Assembly (NCBI RefSeq): GCF_002906655.1
Contig: NZ_CP025795.1
Span: 930,001-994,000 of the forward strand
Direction: 5' to 3'
Source: Vibrio hyugaensis
Lineage (GTDB): Bacteria; Pseudomonadota; Gammaproteobacteria; Enterobacterales; Vibrionaceae
DNA: 64,000 nucleotides
The translations under genes and the position numbers were made by a program. Below, in pieces: positions 27,273 through 37,456 of the stretch (positions are counted from its first letter, which is position 1; every line of letters begins with the position of its first letter). The notes under the pieces were generated by a model that did not search any database, was not told the DNA's origin, and saw only the letters and a list, made by a program, of their open reading frames with translations.

Positions 27273-30200
27273 AACGTTACGATATTCCGGGCCTTTATCT
27301 AATGGGGAGATTGCATGACAGGGATGGCAAACCCGTTGGCCGCCTTTTCCCATTAGCCCATGAAACATTGGTCATTCCTAGCTTGGAAGTCAAACAGGAG
27401 TTTGTTGCAGACCACAGTACTACTAACAAACAGATATCTACCAGCAGTAAAAATCCGATCGCGGTTAGTGATGAGTTGGGTAAGCTTAATATTTTAGCGG
27501 CTCGCGAATTCAACGCTGATCAGATAGGCGCTGAGTTACTGAGGGCTCCTTTGGCAAAGGGTTGTGTGGAAGCCGCGATTAACAAGGGCGCCGTGCAAGA
27601 CGTGCTGTTTTTCCCGAGCTATTTGGTGCCATTAAGCCAGATGGCGAATGCCGCCCAAGAAAGTAAAGACCAAGAGCCATGGTTAACTAAACTCTACAAC
27701 TTGTTGTCTTATAAGGATCTTAAGGAGATAAAGGATGATAAAGGGCAACCTGCTTGTGTAACCGATTTAAGCGTTAAGCGTGTTAGCGTCGAGCAAGATT
27801 GCCTGGCTCCCCCCTCGGACCAAGTTGACAAAGGCAGTGATTTTTTTAACAACTACGCAAAGTGGCACAACAAGAGCCACTCTAAACAGATACATGTAGT
27901 TGAAGTTCCGCAGTTTTATACTATTCAAGTTGTTTTTTCTTCAAAGGATTATATTGGCGCTGAAGTGACATTAGCTGATTTGCCAAAAGGTATTAATATT
28001 CAAGGCTCTGAGACAGAGAGTCATGGTGTTTTACCAACATCGATGGTTAAAGAAGTTTTATACAAGTACTCTACAGATGGTCAGGTTAGTCAAGACGAGT
28101 CTATGTATGTCGCGACGTTTTGGCTTAATTCGGAAAGTGTTTTAGTTTTAAATGACCGACTAACCTCTGTTCGGTTTGATATTGATTTTTCGAAAGTCAT
28201 AAGCACAGATGAGACCGGAGAGGTTGAGGCTGCTTTAAAGGCTAAGAGTATTCCTGTCCGCTACAGCTTAAAAGAAAATGCCCTTGCTTTGGATATTCAC
28301 ACAACCGCGGGGCGTACATCCGTTGTTAATGGTGATCCTATCTCCGTTGAAGAAGCCTTAATTAATCATGCCCCACAATTCTTCCCTCATTTGAATGCCG
28401 ATTTAGAAGCATTCCCTTACGACAGTCCGGAAAAACTGATTGAACGAAAGGAGACTAAAACCAGTTTACCAAACTCAACGTGGGCGACGTTTCAAACGGT
28501 AAAAGGCAGTTTGGAGACAACTTCCGGTGTGTTAAAAGATGGCATCAGTTGGGTGACGTTAAGTAAATTTGCGGCATCAGCTACAGAGCTGTTCAAAGAC
28601 AGTGAAAAAGCCGAACTTAGGGACGTTGCCCTAGTCGCTACAAAGACATTAGGTGTAACACAAGCATCTACAGCTTTCATCAAAGCGGTAAAGGAGCTAA
28701 AAAATCATTATCCGAACGAAGTGACCCAATCTGCTCACTTTATGTACGGTCAAATTAATGCACAAATAGTGTGGTTTAGTCAGAAGTTTCACGCGCAGAT
28801 GGATAGAGTCTCTCCGTTATGGAGCACTTCCATTCTGCCATACCTTAACGGCGCGGGGCGGATCGGAACGAAAGCGTTAGACATGTTAGATAAACCGCTA
28901 ACTATTGCGGAGCTGGGTTACGATGCGGTAAATAGCTATGCCAATTGGAGCGGAAATCAAGCAGCTCAAGGCTCAGCACACGGAGATTTACTATCTAAAA
29001 TACAGGAATACATGGCAACAACCGCTTCTGTACAGGCAGATAAAGCACAAGCTTTTCAGGGAACGGAAGAGAAGTATCAAAATGCTGTCAATCAACTAAG
29101 AAATGAAATGCCAGATTTGTTTGTAGAAGAAGGCAGCGTTTCACTAGACCAGCGTGTAGAAGACGTGTTACTTCGGTTGAACATGACATTTTTTGAGTTC
29201 GATTCTTACCAAGTCACTGAAAAAAGTAGTGCGCACAAAAGAATCGCTAACCAGTTACAGGAGTTAATCAGTAACCCTTTCGAAATTGTCATAACAGGCC
29301 ATACCTGTAATATGGGGTCAGAAGCCTACAACTTGGCTTTATCGGAAAAGCGTGCTGTTTCTGTCAAAGAGGCCATCCTTGATGCGATGTCTCCGGACGC
29401 TCAAAGCGTTTGGTCTCCTATGTTCAAAATTGTAGCAAAAGGGTATGCAGCTTCATTACCTGGTAATACCAACCGTATGATTGAAGAGCGGGTGAAAAAC
29501 CGTCGGGTTGAAATCTATCTCGCGTTTAGCCGTTCTGTGGAATATCCACCGTGTCGTGCAGGCCTGATGAATGTTGAAAAGGCGGCAAAGATAAAAATTG
29601 CCAAAGACATGAACGAAGATCAGGCGATGCTGGAGTTCATCCAATCCGGTTTGAATGCATTAATTGGTGGGGCGGCCATGGCCTTCCCGCCAGCAAAAGT
29701 CATTGCCGCTGGGGTAGAAGGTGTAAAGCTTGCTACTGCCATTATGGACCTCTTAAAGCCAAACACTGAATATCAAAAATACGTTAAGCAGGTTGATTCC
29801 ATCCGCCACCAAGATCTTATGGCGTTTAACCAATTTTTAGCACAACCGGATATCCCCAATGCGACCCGAGTGTACTTAAAATCGTATATGAAGCGAATGA
29901 TTGCGTTGAATGGCTTGATTCGATTGATTAAGGGCTTTCACGCCACCAAAGTAATGCCTACTTTTAGCAGTGGTGGGTTATTGAGTGATGGCAATTTGTT
30001 CAGTGGGCCTAAACAGTTCAGCGATCTCCGGGTGCTGGATTATATTGATGAGTTTATCCTCAATGATGATTGGAGTGTCGATATCTCATTATTGGGTGCT
30101 GAACACTTAGATGAAATTTGGATGGGAAAAAATGGCTACAGCCAAACACACAAGCAAGTTGGCAGCGCTTCGGTTGACAGAATATACGCTCAAGGTGTTA

Positions 30201-32023
30201 ATGTTTACCGCCATTATGTATCCGATGATTTAACCGATTCAATGACTGGGAAAGCCCAGCGATATAACCACTACTTTCCAATTCATTACAGGGCTAGTCA
30301 AGACGACAGCCATTTTGAGGCATTACTAGGAGATAAACCGCCAAAAGGCCTAGATGAGAGTATCTTCGAGAGAGTTGAAGTCTTTGTTCGTCGCCCTTAT
30401 AAGAAGAATGGTTCATTTCCGAAGTATGATGATTGGGTGCCGTTTGAGCAGTATTATCTAGATAACGGTGCAATGCTGACACCCTATGACAATATTAAGG
30501 TCGTAGCGTTGGTAAAAGATGGGGTTGGGAGCGAAGATAACAGCAACGTTATTGGTCAGTTGCCGATTTGTCTTGATGTCATCTCACATAGTTCAAATGA
30601 AGGAAACTGGAAGTGGAGTGATAGTGTTGCCTCTACTCATATAGAATATGTATCAGAGTTAACACCTGTGAACTTTTCTGAACAAGAGAGAAAAGTGATT
30701 TTTGGTGATGACAATAATGCGAAGAAACTTGGCGTCATTATTCAGCCAAGTTATTTCTTTGGTACTAAACGTGTATTTGGCATTCGACCAGTTGCTAATT
30801 ACGACGACGTTGCGTTGAAGAGTCTCTTTGATACAGCTGCTAGCTCGACCGTCTCGGGTGGTTTCAAATTCCTGAGCTACTTTTTTGAGTTAAAAGTGCC
30901 AGGTCAAAGTAAGACAGAAAAGCGTGTCAATGTGCTGCGCTCGTTTGGTTCGGCAGATAGCAAAGAGAGAACCATCGACCGATTTAACGTGACGTTGTCG
31001 CCATCTCGTCAATATGAGTTAACAAAAGACTTTATCAATTTTAGCGGCGCTATTTTTGGCGATGGTCTCTTCTATGAGAAGACATTTTTAATGCCACCTG
31101 AGGGTAAGAAAGTACGATATCCACAGGTTTTTGATGGGGCAAAAGTGAGCCTTTACTTAGGGCAAAGTGGCTTAAAATACGCCTCTGCTAAGAAAGGTGG
31201 GGATGACCCTCTCCTAAAAGCTGATAAGCGCATGAGTGGTAAAGTTACGGCGTTTGACTGGAATAAAGAAACGACGGCAACTCTACTGATTCGTTCAAAG
31301 CCGTGTGATCCTGATAATTTAGAGGAGCAAGGTTTTGACAAAAACCTAATCCCAATTCACGTTCAATTTTCTTATGATCCAAACTTATGGCCTGGCTCAA
31401 ACCTATGTCCAGTGACAGATTTTAAAGCAGTCGCACGACTCGGAACAGTGAAAAAGGTGGGTGACTCTTTTATCTTTGAAAAATCTGAAATCGAAAAAAT
31501 TCCTAAGTCACTATCTGAGCTTCAAGAAGATCTGGTTAAGATGAATTCAGAAAGTTTAGAACATATAGCACTATCGACATGGAGCGGTGCAAGGGAAGAA
31601 GAAACCACTTTGTTTGCCAGTGTGGAAGAGCTTTCTTATATCAATCTATTTGGTCACAAAGTAAATGGCTTAAGGCCGATGATTGCACCAAGCAGTTCAA
31701 GGAAAGGTATCAACTTTGGTATACAAGTCAATGCTCCTTTTGGAGCAGGGCTAGATTTAGAGAAAGGTGATGGAATGCACATGGTCGATAGTGGTGTGGC
31801 TAGAATTCCAAGTAACTGGATCAAACTCAAGTACAAAGAAGACGAAGTTGAGGCTGCTAAACAGCTTAATAAGCTCAACACAGACCTTGAGTATGCTGAT
31901 CATTCTAAGGAAATTAAATTTAAACCCCACATCAACCTTCAGAAGTGGATGAGCTACAACGACTACTTTGATAACTTGATCGAAGCGAGGAGAGATATGA
32001 TTGATAGCTGGGTAGAGAATTAG
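27266..32023 (+). CDS. 1585-residue leaderless protein with an internal OmpA-type domain, candidate T6SS toxin
   Basis: No whole-length family is recognised. There is no signal peptide (starts MVKRYDIPGLYLMGRLHD). Residues about 640-752 form an OmpA C-like peptidoglycan-binding domain: FFEFDSYQV, then EIVITGHTCNMGSEAYNLALSEKRA, and NRRVEIYLAF at its end. This domain is normally at a protein's C-terminus and in exported proteins. A glycine/alanine-rich hydrophobic segment follows at about 798-830, and some 750 residues of unknown, beta-rich sequence end the protein. A peptidoglycan-binding domain without a leader fits delivery into a target's periplasm by the T6SS. Its start overlaps the preceding gene by seven bases and a strong terminator follows. 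Confidence 0.6.
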   Translation: MVKRYDIPGLYLMGRLHDRDGKPVGRLFPLAHETLVIPSLEVKQEFVADHSTTNKQISTSSKNPIAVSDELGKLNILAAREFNADQIGAELLRAPLAKGCVEAAINKGAVQDVLFFPSYLVPLSQMANAAQESKDQEPWLTKLYNLLSYKDLKEIKDDKGQPACVTDLSVKRVSVEQDCLAPPSDQVDKGSDFFNNYAKWHNKSHSKQIHVVEVPQFYTIQVVFSSKDYIGAEVTLADLPKGINIQGSETESHGVLPTSMVKEVLYKYSTDGQVSQDESMYVATFWLNSESVLVLNDRLTSVRFDIDFSKVISTDETGEVEAALKAKSIPVRYSLKENALALDIHTTAGRTSVVNGDPISVEEALINHAPQFFPHLNADLEAFPYDSPEKLIERKETKTSLPNSTWATFQTVKGSLETTSGVLKDGISWVTLSKFAASATELFKDSEKAELRDVALVATKTLGVTQASTAFIKAVKELKNHYPNEVTQSAHFMYGQINAQIVWFSQKFHAQMDRVSPLWSTSILPYLNGAGRIGTKALDMLDKPLTIAELGYDAVNSYANWSGNQAAQGSAHGDLLSKIQEYMATTASVQADKAQAFQGTEEKYQNAVNQLRNEMPDLFVEEGSVSLDQRVEDVLLRLNMTFFEFDSYQVTEKSSAHKRIANQLQELISNPFEIVITGHTCNMGSEAYNLALSEKRAVSVKEAILDAMSPDAQSVWSPMFKIVAKGYAASLPGNTNRMIEERVKNRRVEIYLAFSRSVEYPPCRAGLMNVEKAAKIKIAKDMNEDQAMLEFIQSGLNALIGGAAMAFPPAKVIAAGVEGVKLATAIMDLLKPNTEYQKYVKQVDSIRHQDLMAFNQFLAQPDIPNATRVYLKSYMKRMIALNGLIRLIKGFHATKVMPTFSSGGLLSDGNLFSGPKQFSDLRVLDYIDEFILNDDWSVDISLLGAEHLDEIWMGKNGYSQTHKQVGSASVDRIYAQGVNVYRHYVSDDLTDSMTGKAQRYNHYFPIHYRASQDDSHFEALLGDKPPKGLDESIFERVEVFVRRPYKKNGSFPKYDDWVPFEQYYLDNGAMLTPYDNIKVVALVKDGVGSEDNSNVIGQLPICLDVISHSSNEGNWKWSDSVASTHIEYVSELTPVNFSEQERKVIFGDDNNAKKLGVIIQPSYFFGTKRVFGIRPVANYDDVALKSLFDTAASSTVSGGFKFLSYFFELKVPGQSKTEKRVNVLRSFGSADSKERTIDRFNVTLSPSRQYELTKDFINFSGAIFGDGLFYEKTFLMPPEGKKVRYPQVFDGAKVSLYLGQSGLKYASAKKGGDDPLLKADKRMSGKVTAFDWNKETTATLLIRSKPCDPDNLEEQGFDKNLIPIHVQFSYDPNLWPGSNLCPVTDFKAVARLGTVKKVGDSFIFEKSEIEKIPKSLSELQEDLVKMNSESLEHIALSTWSGAREEETTLFASVEELSYINLFGHKVNGLRPMIAPSSSRKGINFGIQVNAPFGAGLDLEKGDGMHMVDSGVARIPSNWIKLKYKEDEVEAAKQLNKLNTDLEYADHSKEIKFKPHINLQKWMSYNDYFDNLIEARRDMIDSWVEN

Positions 32024-32040
32024 TACTTGAGTACTTGGAT

Positions 32041-32068
32041 AAAAAAAACCGCCTTCGGGCGGTTTTTT
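32041..32068. terminator. Strong bidirectional terminator between the candidate toxin gene and vasH
   Basis: A 12-bp perfect stem (AAAAAAACCGCC / GGCGGTTTTTTT) closed by a TTCG tetraloop, with A and T runs on both sides. It serves both convergent units. Confidence 0.93.
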
Positions 32069-32093
32069 TATCAATGGAAACTGAAGTAAGATT

Positions 32094-32114
32094 TTCTCGC
32101 TTCTCGCTTCTCGC
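32094..32114. repeat. Three tandem TTCTCGC heptamers next to the vasH stop
   Basis: Three exact 7-bp copies end directly at the vasH stop codon (32115-32117). They lie outside the reading frame's conserved part. No function is apparent. Confidence 0.7.
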
Positions 32115-33743
32115 TTAACCAGCTGCAGAAATATCGTATTTCTTCATTTTGTGGTTAAGTGTGCTCATTGGCAGTGCCAATTGCTCAGCGGCTTTCTTGG
32201 TGTGCCAATTACATGCATTTAAGCAGTCGATGATCACTGTGCGCTCGTATTGACTGACAACGTCCTTAAGGCCCATCGAAGCGTCTTCCAAATCCGCTTG
32301 TGCTGGCTCGTAAGCAGGTTGTTCTGGGGTAGGTGGTGCTGCTTTTACTTCAACACTTGGCGTATCTTCTGGGATTTGTTCACCAAACTCAATGTGAGTG
32401 ATGGTTTCAAAATCGGACAGTAGCACTGAGCGTTCGATGATGTTTTTAAGCTCACGCACGTTACCTGGGTATGGGTATGCAAGAAGCTGTTTACGCACGT
32501 TGGCACTTAACCCTGGTGCTTGCGGTAAACCTAGCGTGTTGGTGGTGTGTTGCACGAAGTGCTCTGCGAGAGGGAGGATGTCCGACTTGCGTGCTCTTAA
32601 AGGCGGCAATGTAATCGGGAATACATTCAAGCGATAGAACAAGTCTGCACGGAATCCGCCATCTTTGATTTGCTGCATAAGATTACAGTGGGTTGCGGCG
32701 ATAACGCGAACGTCCACTTCAATCTCTTTGCTAGTGCCGATTGGGCGAACTTTACGTTCCTGAAGTACACGCAGCAATTTTGCCTGCAGTAGCATTGGCA
32801 TATCACCAATCTCATCTAGGAATAGCGTGCCGCCGTTGGCAGCTTCAAACAGGCCGACTTTATCTTTGTCTGCGCCAGTGAATGAACCTTTCTTATGCCC
32901 AAAAAGCTCAGATTCCAATAACTGCTCTGGGATTGCGGCACAGTTTTGAACGATCAAAGGCTGTTCTGCTCGGTTAGAGTTTTCGTGAATGTATTTCGCG
33001 ATCACCTCTTTACCGGCGCCAGTTTCACCGCGTAAAAGGACATCGACGGGAAGAGATAGTACCTTATCAAGACGATTCAAGACATTGAGCATTTCTTCGC
33101 TCTCTGCAATCGGGCCTTGATAAGTTTTTTGAGTACGTTTTTTAAGCTGCGTGTTCTCACGGACTAGCGCTTGATTGTCTGCACTGAGGCTTTTAATCAC
33201 TTGCCCATATTGCTCTAACCAAACTGCTTGGCGAATATTACTCGCGGCCATACGACAAAACTCAGTCAATGCAGCCTCATTGTCGATAACACTCAAATCG
33301 AGCAAGACCAAGAGTCCAATGGTCTTACTTTCGCTATCAATCAAAGGCCAAGCCAGTAAGTTCTCGCTTTTTAATCCAAGCGTCTGCTCTGTTTGATAAA
33401 TGCTGTCACAGTCGTAGCCGTTGTACTTATACAGCTCGTTGATCAACACCACTTCACCATTGCGGATCGCAAAGTTAAATGGGTCGTTTTCACTGGCAGA
33501 ATCTATCTGCAATGCCTCCCAAGGGTGAGAAACAATCGTTTTATCGTTATGGTGAGCGGTACTTGGAATCAACGCCTGACCAGTCTGGTCCAAAACATAA
33601 ATGATGCCGTGTTTTGCGAGGGTCATTTGTCTCGCCGCGGTCAACACAGCATCCAACGTTTGGGTAAGCTGGCTGCGATCAGCCAAAGACTGGCTGATCG
33701 CAAGTAGGGCGTTGCTAAGTTCGCTATGGTTAGCTGAACGCAT
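32115..33743 (-). CDS. vasH: VasH-type sigma-54 enhancer-binding activator of the T6SS
   Basis: A 542-residue transcription activator. Residues 1-190 form a GAF-like sensor domain. The AAA+ domain has Walker A GETGAGKE (about 236-243), the sigma-54 contact loop as GSFTGA (usual GAFTGA, near 286) and Walker [12 protein letters not shown] Fis-type helix-turn-helix ends the protein ([25 protein letters not shown] region). It should bind upstream of hcp and drive sigma-54 RNA polymerase there; a matching -24/-12 element is present at 36779. It overlaps the end of clpV by 14 bases, so the two are co-transcribed. It lacks a phospho-receiver, so its input is probably protein or ligand binding. Confidence 0.9.
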   Translation of the reverse strand: MRSANHSELSNALLAISQSLADRSQLTQTLDAVLTAARQMTLAKHGIIYVLDQTGQALIPSTAHHNDKTIVSHPWEALQIDSASENDPFNFAIRNGEVVLINELYKYNGYDCDSIYQTEQTLGLKSENLLAWPLIDSESKTIGLLVLLDLSVIDNEAALTEFCRMAASNIRQAVWLEQYGQVIKSLSADNQALVRENTQLKKRTQKTYQGPIAESEEMLNVLNRLDKVLSLPVDVLLRGETGAGKEVIAKYIHENSNRAEQPLIVQNCAAIPEQLLESELFGHKKGSFTGADKDKVGLFEAANGGTLFLDEIGDMPMLLQAKLLRVLQERKVRPIGTSKEIEVDVRVIAATHCNLMQQIKDGGFRADLFYRLNVFPITLPPLRARKSDILPLAEHFVQHTTNTLGLPQAPGLSANVRKQLLAYPYPGNVRELKNIIERSVLLSDFETITHIEFGEQIPEDTPSVEVKAAPPTPEQPAYEPAQADLEDASMGLKDVVSQYERTVIIDCLNACNWHTKKAAEQLALPMSTLNHKMKKYDISAAG

Positions 33744-36417
33744 AGGTTAGAGTTCCTTGCTCATCGACAGACACTGCGATTTGCGTATGTGAATCATCCT
33801 TGTCATGCACTAAGAGCTGAGTCGATAGCTGAGGCAGTAACTGACGGTTGATTACCGCGTCGATGTTACGCGCGCCCGTTTCAGCAAGGCGACAGTTACC
33901 TAGTACGAACTCTACCAAGCTTTCTTCATAGCTTAGCGACAACTTGTGATGGCTCTGAAGACGCTGAGAAACTTTGTTCAGTTTGTGGTGAATAATTTCT
34001 GTCATTGCTTCGTCAGACAGTGGAACAAATGGCAGTACTGACATACGTGCCAACAGCGCCGGCTTGAAGTGTTGGTTCAACGTCGGGCGGATGGCTTCTG
34101 CGATGATGTTTGCATCGATGTCTTTTGATTGATGGACCAAAGATTCAATCTCGTGCGTCGCAAGGTTACTGGTCATGATGATCAGCGTGTTCTTGAAGTC
34201 GATGGTGCGCCCTTCGCCGTCGTTCAGCGTACCTTTGTCGAACACTTGGTAGAACAGGTTCAACACTTCTGGATCGGCTTTTTCTACTTCATCAAGAAGT
34301 ACAACAGAATATGGACGTTGACGAACCGCTTCTGTCAGCATGCCGCCTTCACCGTAACCTACGTAACCTGGAGGTGAACCGATTAGGCGAGATACCGTGT
34401 GCTTCTCTTGGAACTCAGACATGTTAATGGTCGTCATAAAGCGCTCGCCGCCAAACATTTGATCAGCGATCGCACGAGCAGTTTCGGTTTTACCCACACC
34501 ACTTGGGCCAACCAGCAGGAATACGCCTGTCGGTGCGTCTGGGTTGCCTAAGCCTGCTTTTGCGGTTTGAATGCCTTCAGACAGTGCATCAATAGCGTAT
34601 TCTTGGCCTTTGATGCTTTGTGTTAGGCTTTCTTTCAGTTTTAGCGTGGTTTCCGCTTCGTCTTGAAGCATCTTACCCATTGGAATACCAGTCCAGTCCG
34701 AGATCACGTGGCTGACTTCATCTGGCCCAACTTCAAAGTGAACCAATGGATTGCCGTTTCGGATCGCGTCTAACTGTTCTTGGCATGTTGAAATCGCAAT
34801 GCGAACCGCTTCTTCATCCATTTCTGCATATGGAGAAGCGTCTTGCTCTTGTTCTGAATCTTCGTCTTCTGCAACAATCTCTTCTTCATTTGTTTCGCCA
34901 AAGACCAGTTCATGCAAGCGAGAACGCAGAGCAATCATCTCTTGGATCTGCTCTTTTTCTTTGTGCCATTGCGCTTCTTGTTCTGCTAGCTCTTCTTTCG
35001 TTGTTTCCATTGCCAGTTTTAGGTCTGGAATGTTAGCAAGACTGTGCTTGTCGCCAGTTTGCTGCAGAGCATCACGCTCAAGTGCTTCAAGCTCGCGCTG
35101 TTGAGCTGCAAGTTCTTGTTGCAGGGTCTCTACAGAAGCAGGAATGGCATTAAGGCTGATGTTCACTCGTGCACACGCCGTATCTAGTACATCGATCGCT
35201 TTGTCTGGCAGTTGGCGACCAGAGATGTAACGTGCTGAAAGCGCTGCCGCCGCAGTGATGGCGTCGTCACGCACGTAAACATTGTGTGACTTCTCGTATG
35301 CTGGGCGCAGACCACGAATGATCAATGCTGCTTGTTCTGGAGACGGTTCGTCGAGTTTCACCAGTTGGAAACGACGCGCAAGGGCAGGATCTTTCTCAAA
35401 GTACTTTTTGTATTCCGACCATGTTGTCGCAGCGATGGTTTTCACTTCACCACGTGCTAGGGCAGGTTTTAACAAGTTTGCAGCGTCGCTGCCGCCCGCT
35501 TGGTTACCGCCGCCGACTAGGGTGTGCGCTTCATCGATGAAAAGAATGATAGGGGTTGGCGAGTTTTTCACTTCATCCAATACAGCGTTTAGGCGTTTTT
35601 CGAACTCACCTTTTACGCTTGCACCTGCTTGAAGAAGGCCCATGTCCAGGCCGTAAAGCTCAACACCTTTGAGGTTGTCTGGTACGTCACCTTGTACAAT
35701 CTTAAGTGCCAAGCCTTCTACTACTGCGGTTTTACCAACGCCTGGTTCACCAACAGCAATAGGGTTGTTTTTACGGCGACGAGCAAGAATGTCCACGATT
35801 TGGCGGATTTCTTGGTCACGGCAGAAAACGGGATCGATTTCACCTTTACGTGCTTTACCCGTGAAGTCGGTTGTGAATTTGCTCAGTGCAGAGCCATCTT
35901 CACGCGCTTGTGTTTTCTCTGAAGTGGCTACTTGCGCTTCAATAGAGTGGCTGGTTAGCTCAGCAAAGTTGCGCTTTAGGCTGTCTGGGTTCACAGCTTC
36001 CAGGATAGAAGCGTAACCGTGTTGGCCATAACGAAGTGGGTTGCTAACAAGAGTAAGGAGTAGGGCGCCAGAGCGGATTTGTGTTTCGGACAGATCTAAA
36101 GAAGAAACCAGCCAGCTTTCTTGTAACCATTCGATTAATAAAGCAGAAAAAACAGGTTTGCTGCCATTTCCTTTGGCGTTGCTATCGAGTGTGGAGCGAA
36201 TCGATTGTCTTAATAGGTTCTCAGAACAATCAAAATGACTTAATAAGACGTCAAAATCACTGTTTGGCCTTTCTAATAGACTCAGTAGATAATGCTCGAT
36301 TTGAACTTCGGTTGCTTTTTCGGAGACTGCAAGCGCAGCTGCGTCTTCTAATGCCACTTTTGCAATTGGGTGGAGACGCTGAATTAATGAAGAAAGGTTT
36401 ATATTTATCATAGCCAT
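33730..36417 (-). CDS. clpV: ClpV (TssH), T6SS sheath-recycling AAA+ ATPase
   Basis: An 895-residue Clp/Hsp100 ATPase that disassembles contracted TssB/TssC sheaths. It has an N-terminal sheath-binding domain (1-165), a first ATPase module with Walker A GEPGVGKT (223-230), the middle coiled coil (about 420-540) and a second module with GPSGVGKT (about 636-643) and the arginine-rich [13 protein letters not shown] loop. The middle segment has an unusually acidic insert ([16 protein letters not shown], around 510-530). It starts a leftward unit with vasH. A -10-like TATAAT lies 32 bases upstream on its strand (36449-36454). Confidence 0.95.
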   Translation of the reverse strand: MAMININLSSLIQRLHPIAKVALEDAAALAVSEKATEVQIEHYLLSLLERPNSDFDVLLSHFDCSENLLRQSIRSTLDSNAKGNGSKPVFSALLIEWLQESWLVSSLDLSETQIRSGALLLTLVSNPLRYGQHGYASILEAVNPDSLKRNFAELTSHSIEAQVATSEKTQAREDGSALSKFTTDFTGKARKGEIDPVFCRDQEIRQIVDILARRRKNNPIAVGEPGVGKTAVVEGLALKIVQGDVPDNLKGVELYGLDMGLLQAGASVKGEFEKRLNAVLDEVKNSPTPIILFIDEAHTLVGGGNQAGGSDAANLLKPALARGEVKTIAATTWSEYKKYFEKDPALARRFQLVKLDEPSPEQAALIIRGLRPAYEKSHNVYVRDDAITAAAALSARYISGRQLPDKAIDVLDTACARVNISLNAIPASVETLQQELAAQQRELEALERDALQQTGDKHSLANIPDLKLAMETTKEELAEQEAQWHKEKEQIQEMIALRSRLHELVFGETNEEEIVAEDEDSEQEQDASPYAEMDEEAVRIAISTCQEQLDAIRNGNPLVHFEVGPDEVSHVISDWTGIPMGKMLQDEAETTLKLKESLTQSIKGQEYAIDALSEGIQTAKAGLGNPDAPTGVFLLVGPSGVGKTETARAIADQMFGGERFMTTINMSEFQEKHTVSRLIGSPPGYVGYGEGGMLTEAVRQRPYSVVLLDEVEKADPEVLNLFYQVFDKGTLNDGEGRTIDFKNTLIIMTSNLATHEIESLVHQSKDIDANIIAEAIRPTLNQHFKPALLARMSVLPFVPLSDEAMTEIIHHKLNKVSQRLQSHHKLSLSYEESLVEFVLGNCRLAETGARNIDAVINRQLLPQLSTQLLVHDKDDSHTQIAVSVDEQGTLTYAFS

Positions 36418-36661
36418 TTTATTCTTTAGAGGAAAAGAGGTAGCCGCTATTATACTAAAAGTGATAACACACTTTTTTTATCAAGATATTTTGCCTAGCG
36501 TTTGTTGGTGATTTTAATAACAAAATTAGTGGGAATATTTACGAATGATAATCTTGATTTGTTATTCTGAATTAATTCTTAGTTAATGTGACTAAATTAC
36601 TAGGTTTATTAACTTTATTCTACTCTTGATATATGGTTATTTTCACTTTTTATTATTGAAA
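36418..36661. promoter_or_regulatory. clpV promoter side of the divergent clpV/hcp region
   Basis: AT-rich non-coding sequence. On the minus strand TATAAT (36449-36454) could be the clpV -10 element; no good -35 accompanies it. No sigma-54 element is found on this strand. No RNA gene was recognised. Confidence 0.35.
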
Positions 36662-36726
36662 CAATTTATTATTATTTGAATCCAACTTTTTGGTTTTTTA
36701 TCCAATAAATTGTACTTAATAAATTG
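36662..36726. promoter_or_regulatory. Candidate VasH enhancer sites: three copies of CAATTTATT / AATAAATTG
   Basis: The 9-mer occurs inverted at 36662-36670 and direct at 36704-36712 and 36718-36726. The group lies 55-120 bases upstream of the sigma-54 promoter, the usual range for activator-binding sites of this class. Binding by VasH is inferred from position and symmetry. Confidence 0.45.
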
Positions 36727-36778
36727 ATAAATAAAGCCGGTTTTTAGCTAAGTGATTGTATTGTAAGGCTTATAAAAG

Positions 36779-36795
36779 TTGGCACGGAGTTTGAA
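36779..36795 (+). promoter_or_regulatory. Sigma-54 (-24/-12) promoter of hcp
   Basis: TTGGCACG-N4-TTGAA closely fits the consensus YTGGCACG-N4-TTGCW; only the C of the -12 GC is replaced by A. It lies 71 bases before the hcp ATG, and a sigma-54 activator gene (vasH) is next door. Confidence 0.8.
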
Positions 36796-36865
36796 TATAG
36801 TAAGTAGTCGCGGTGATAAGCGATTTGGTGATTAAACAAATACAGATTTAAAAAAGGAAATAACG

Positions 36866-37384
36866 ATGCCAACTCCAGCATATATGTCTATCAAAGGTGA
36901 AACTCAAGGTCACATCACTAAAGATACTTACTCTGCAGATTCTGTAGGTAACACTTGGCAAGAAGCTCACGTTGATGAGTTCCTAGTACAAGAACTTGAT
37001 CACGTACTAACAGTGCCACGTGACCCACAAAGCGGTCAGCCAACTGGTCAACGTGTACACCGTCCAGTTGTTGTAACTAAAGTTCAAGACCGTTCTTCTC
37101 CGCTACTATTCAACGCACTAGTATCTGGCGAAAAACTTCCTGAGTGTGTAATCCGTTTCTACCGTACTTCGGTTCAAGGTAAGCAAGAGCACTACTACTC
37201 AATCAAACTGATTGATGCGCTACTTGTAGACATCCAAACTCGTATGAACCACTGTCAAGACGCTGCAACAGCAGACCGCGTGACAGAAGAAGTTCTTAAG
37301 CTGACTTACCGTGCAATCGAAGTAACTCACGAAAATTGTGGTACAGCTGGTAACGATGACTGGCGTGCTCCACGCGAAGCTTAA
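36866..37384 (+). CDS. hcp: Hcp (TssD), T6SS tube protein
   Basis: A 172-residue protein whose hexamers stack into the inner tube that is fired by the T6SS. It shows the family opening MPTPAYMSIKGETQGHI, the central VVVTKVQDRSSPLLFNALVSGE and the EHYYSIKLIDALLVDI segment. It has a strong ribosome site (AAGGAAA) and codons typical of highly expressed genes. It is first in the sigma-54-driven unit; a 22-base hairpin separates it from vgrG, which may keep Hcp levels above VgrG. Confidence 0.96.
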   Translation: MPTPAYMSIKGETQGHITKDTYSADSVGNTWQEAHVDEFLVQELDHVLTVPRDPQSGQPTGQRVHRPVVVTKVQDRSSPLLFNALVSGEKLPECVIRFYRTSVQGKQEHYYSIKLIDALLVDIQTRMNHCQDAATADRVTEEVLKLTYRAIEVTHENCGTAGNDDWRAPREA

Positions 37385-37405
37385 TTGCTTTTTGCGTAAA
37401 GATTC

Positions 37406-37427
37406 AGGGCCAACAATTGTTGGCCCT
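37406..37427 (+). terminator. Hairpin between hcp and vgrG, likely attenuator or mRNA 3' stabiliser
   Basis: A perfect 22-base palindrome (AGGGCCAACAA / TTGTTGGCCCT) lies 22 bases after the hcp stop. There is no T run, so termination would be partial; it could protect the hcp message from 3' decay. Confidence 0.6.
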
Positions 37428-37456
37428 AATTCGATTATTTGTATCAGGTAAAAGAT

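Noticed and set aside
32094..32114. TTCTCGC triple repeat as a phase-variation tract
   Set aside because: It lies after the vasH stop codon, outside any frame or promoter core.
36541..36570. Fur-box-like sequence GATAATCTTGATTTGTTAT upstream of hcp
   Set aside because: Too few matches to the 7-1-7 palindrome to be called.
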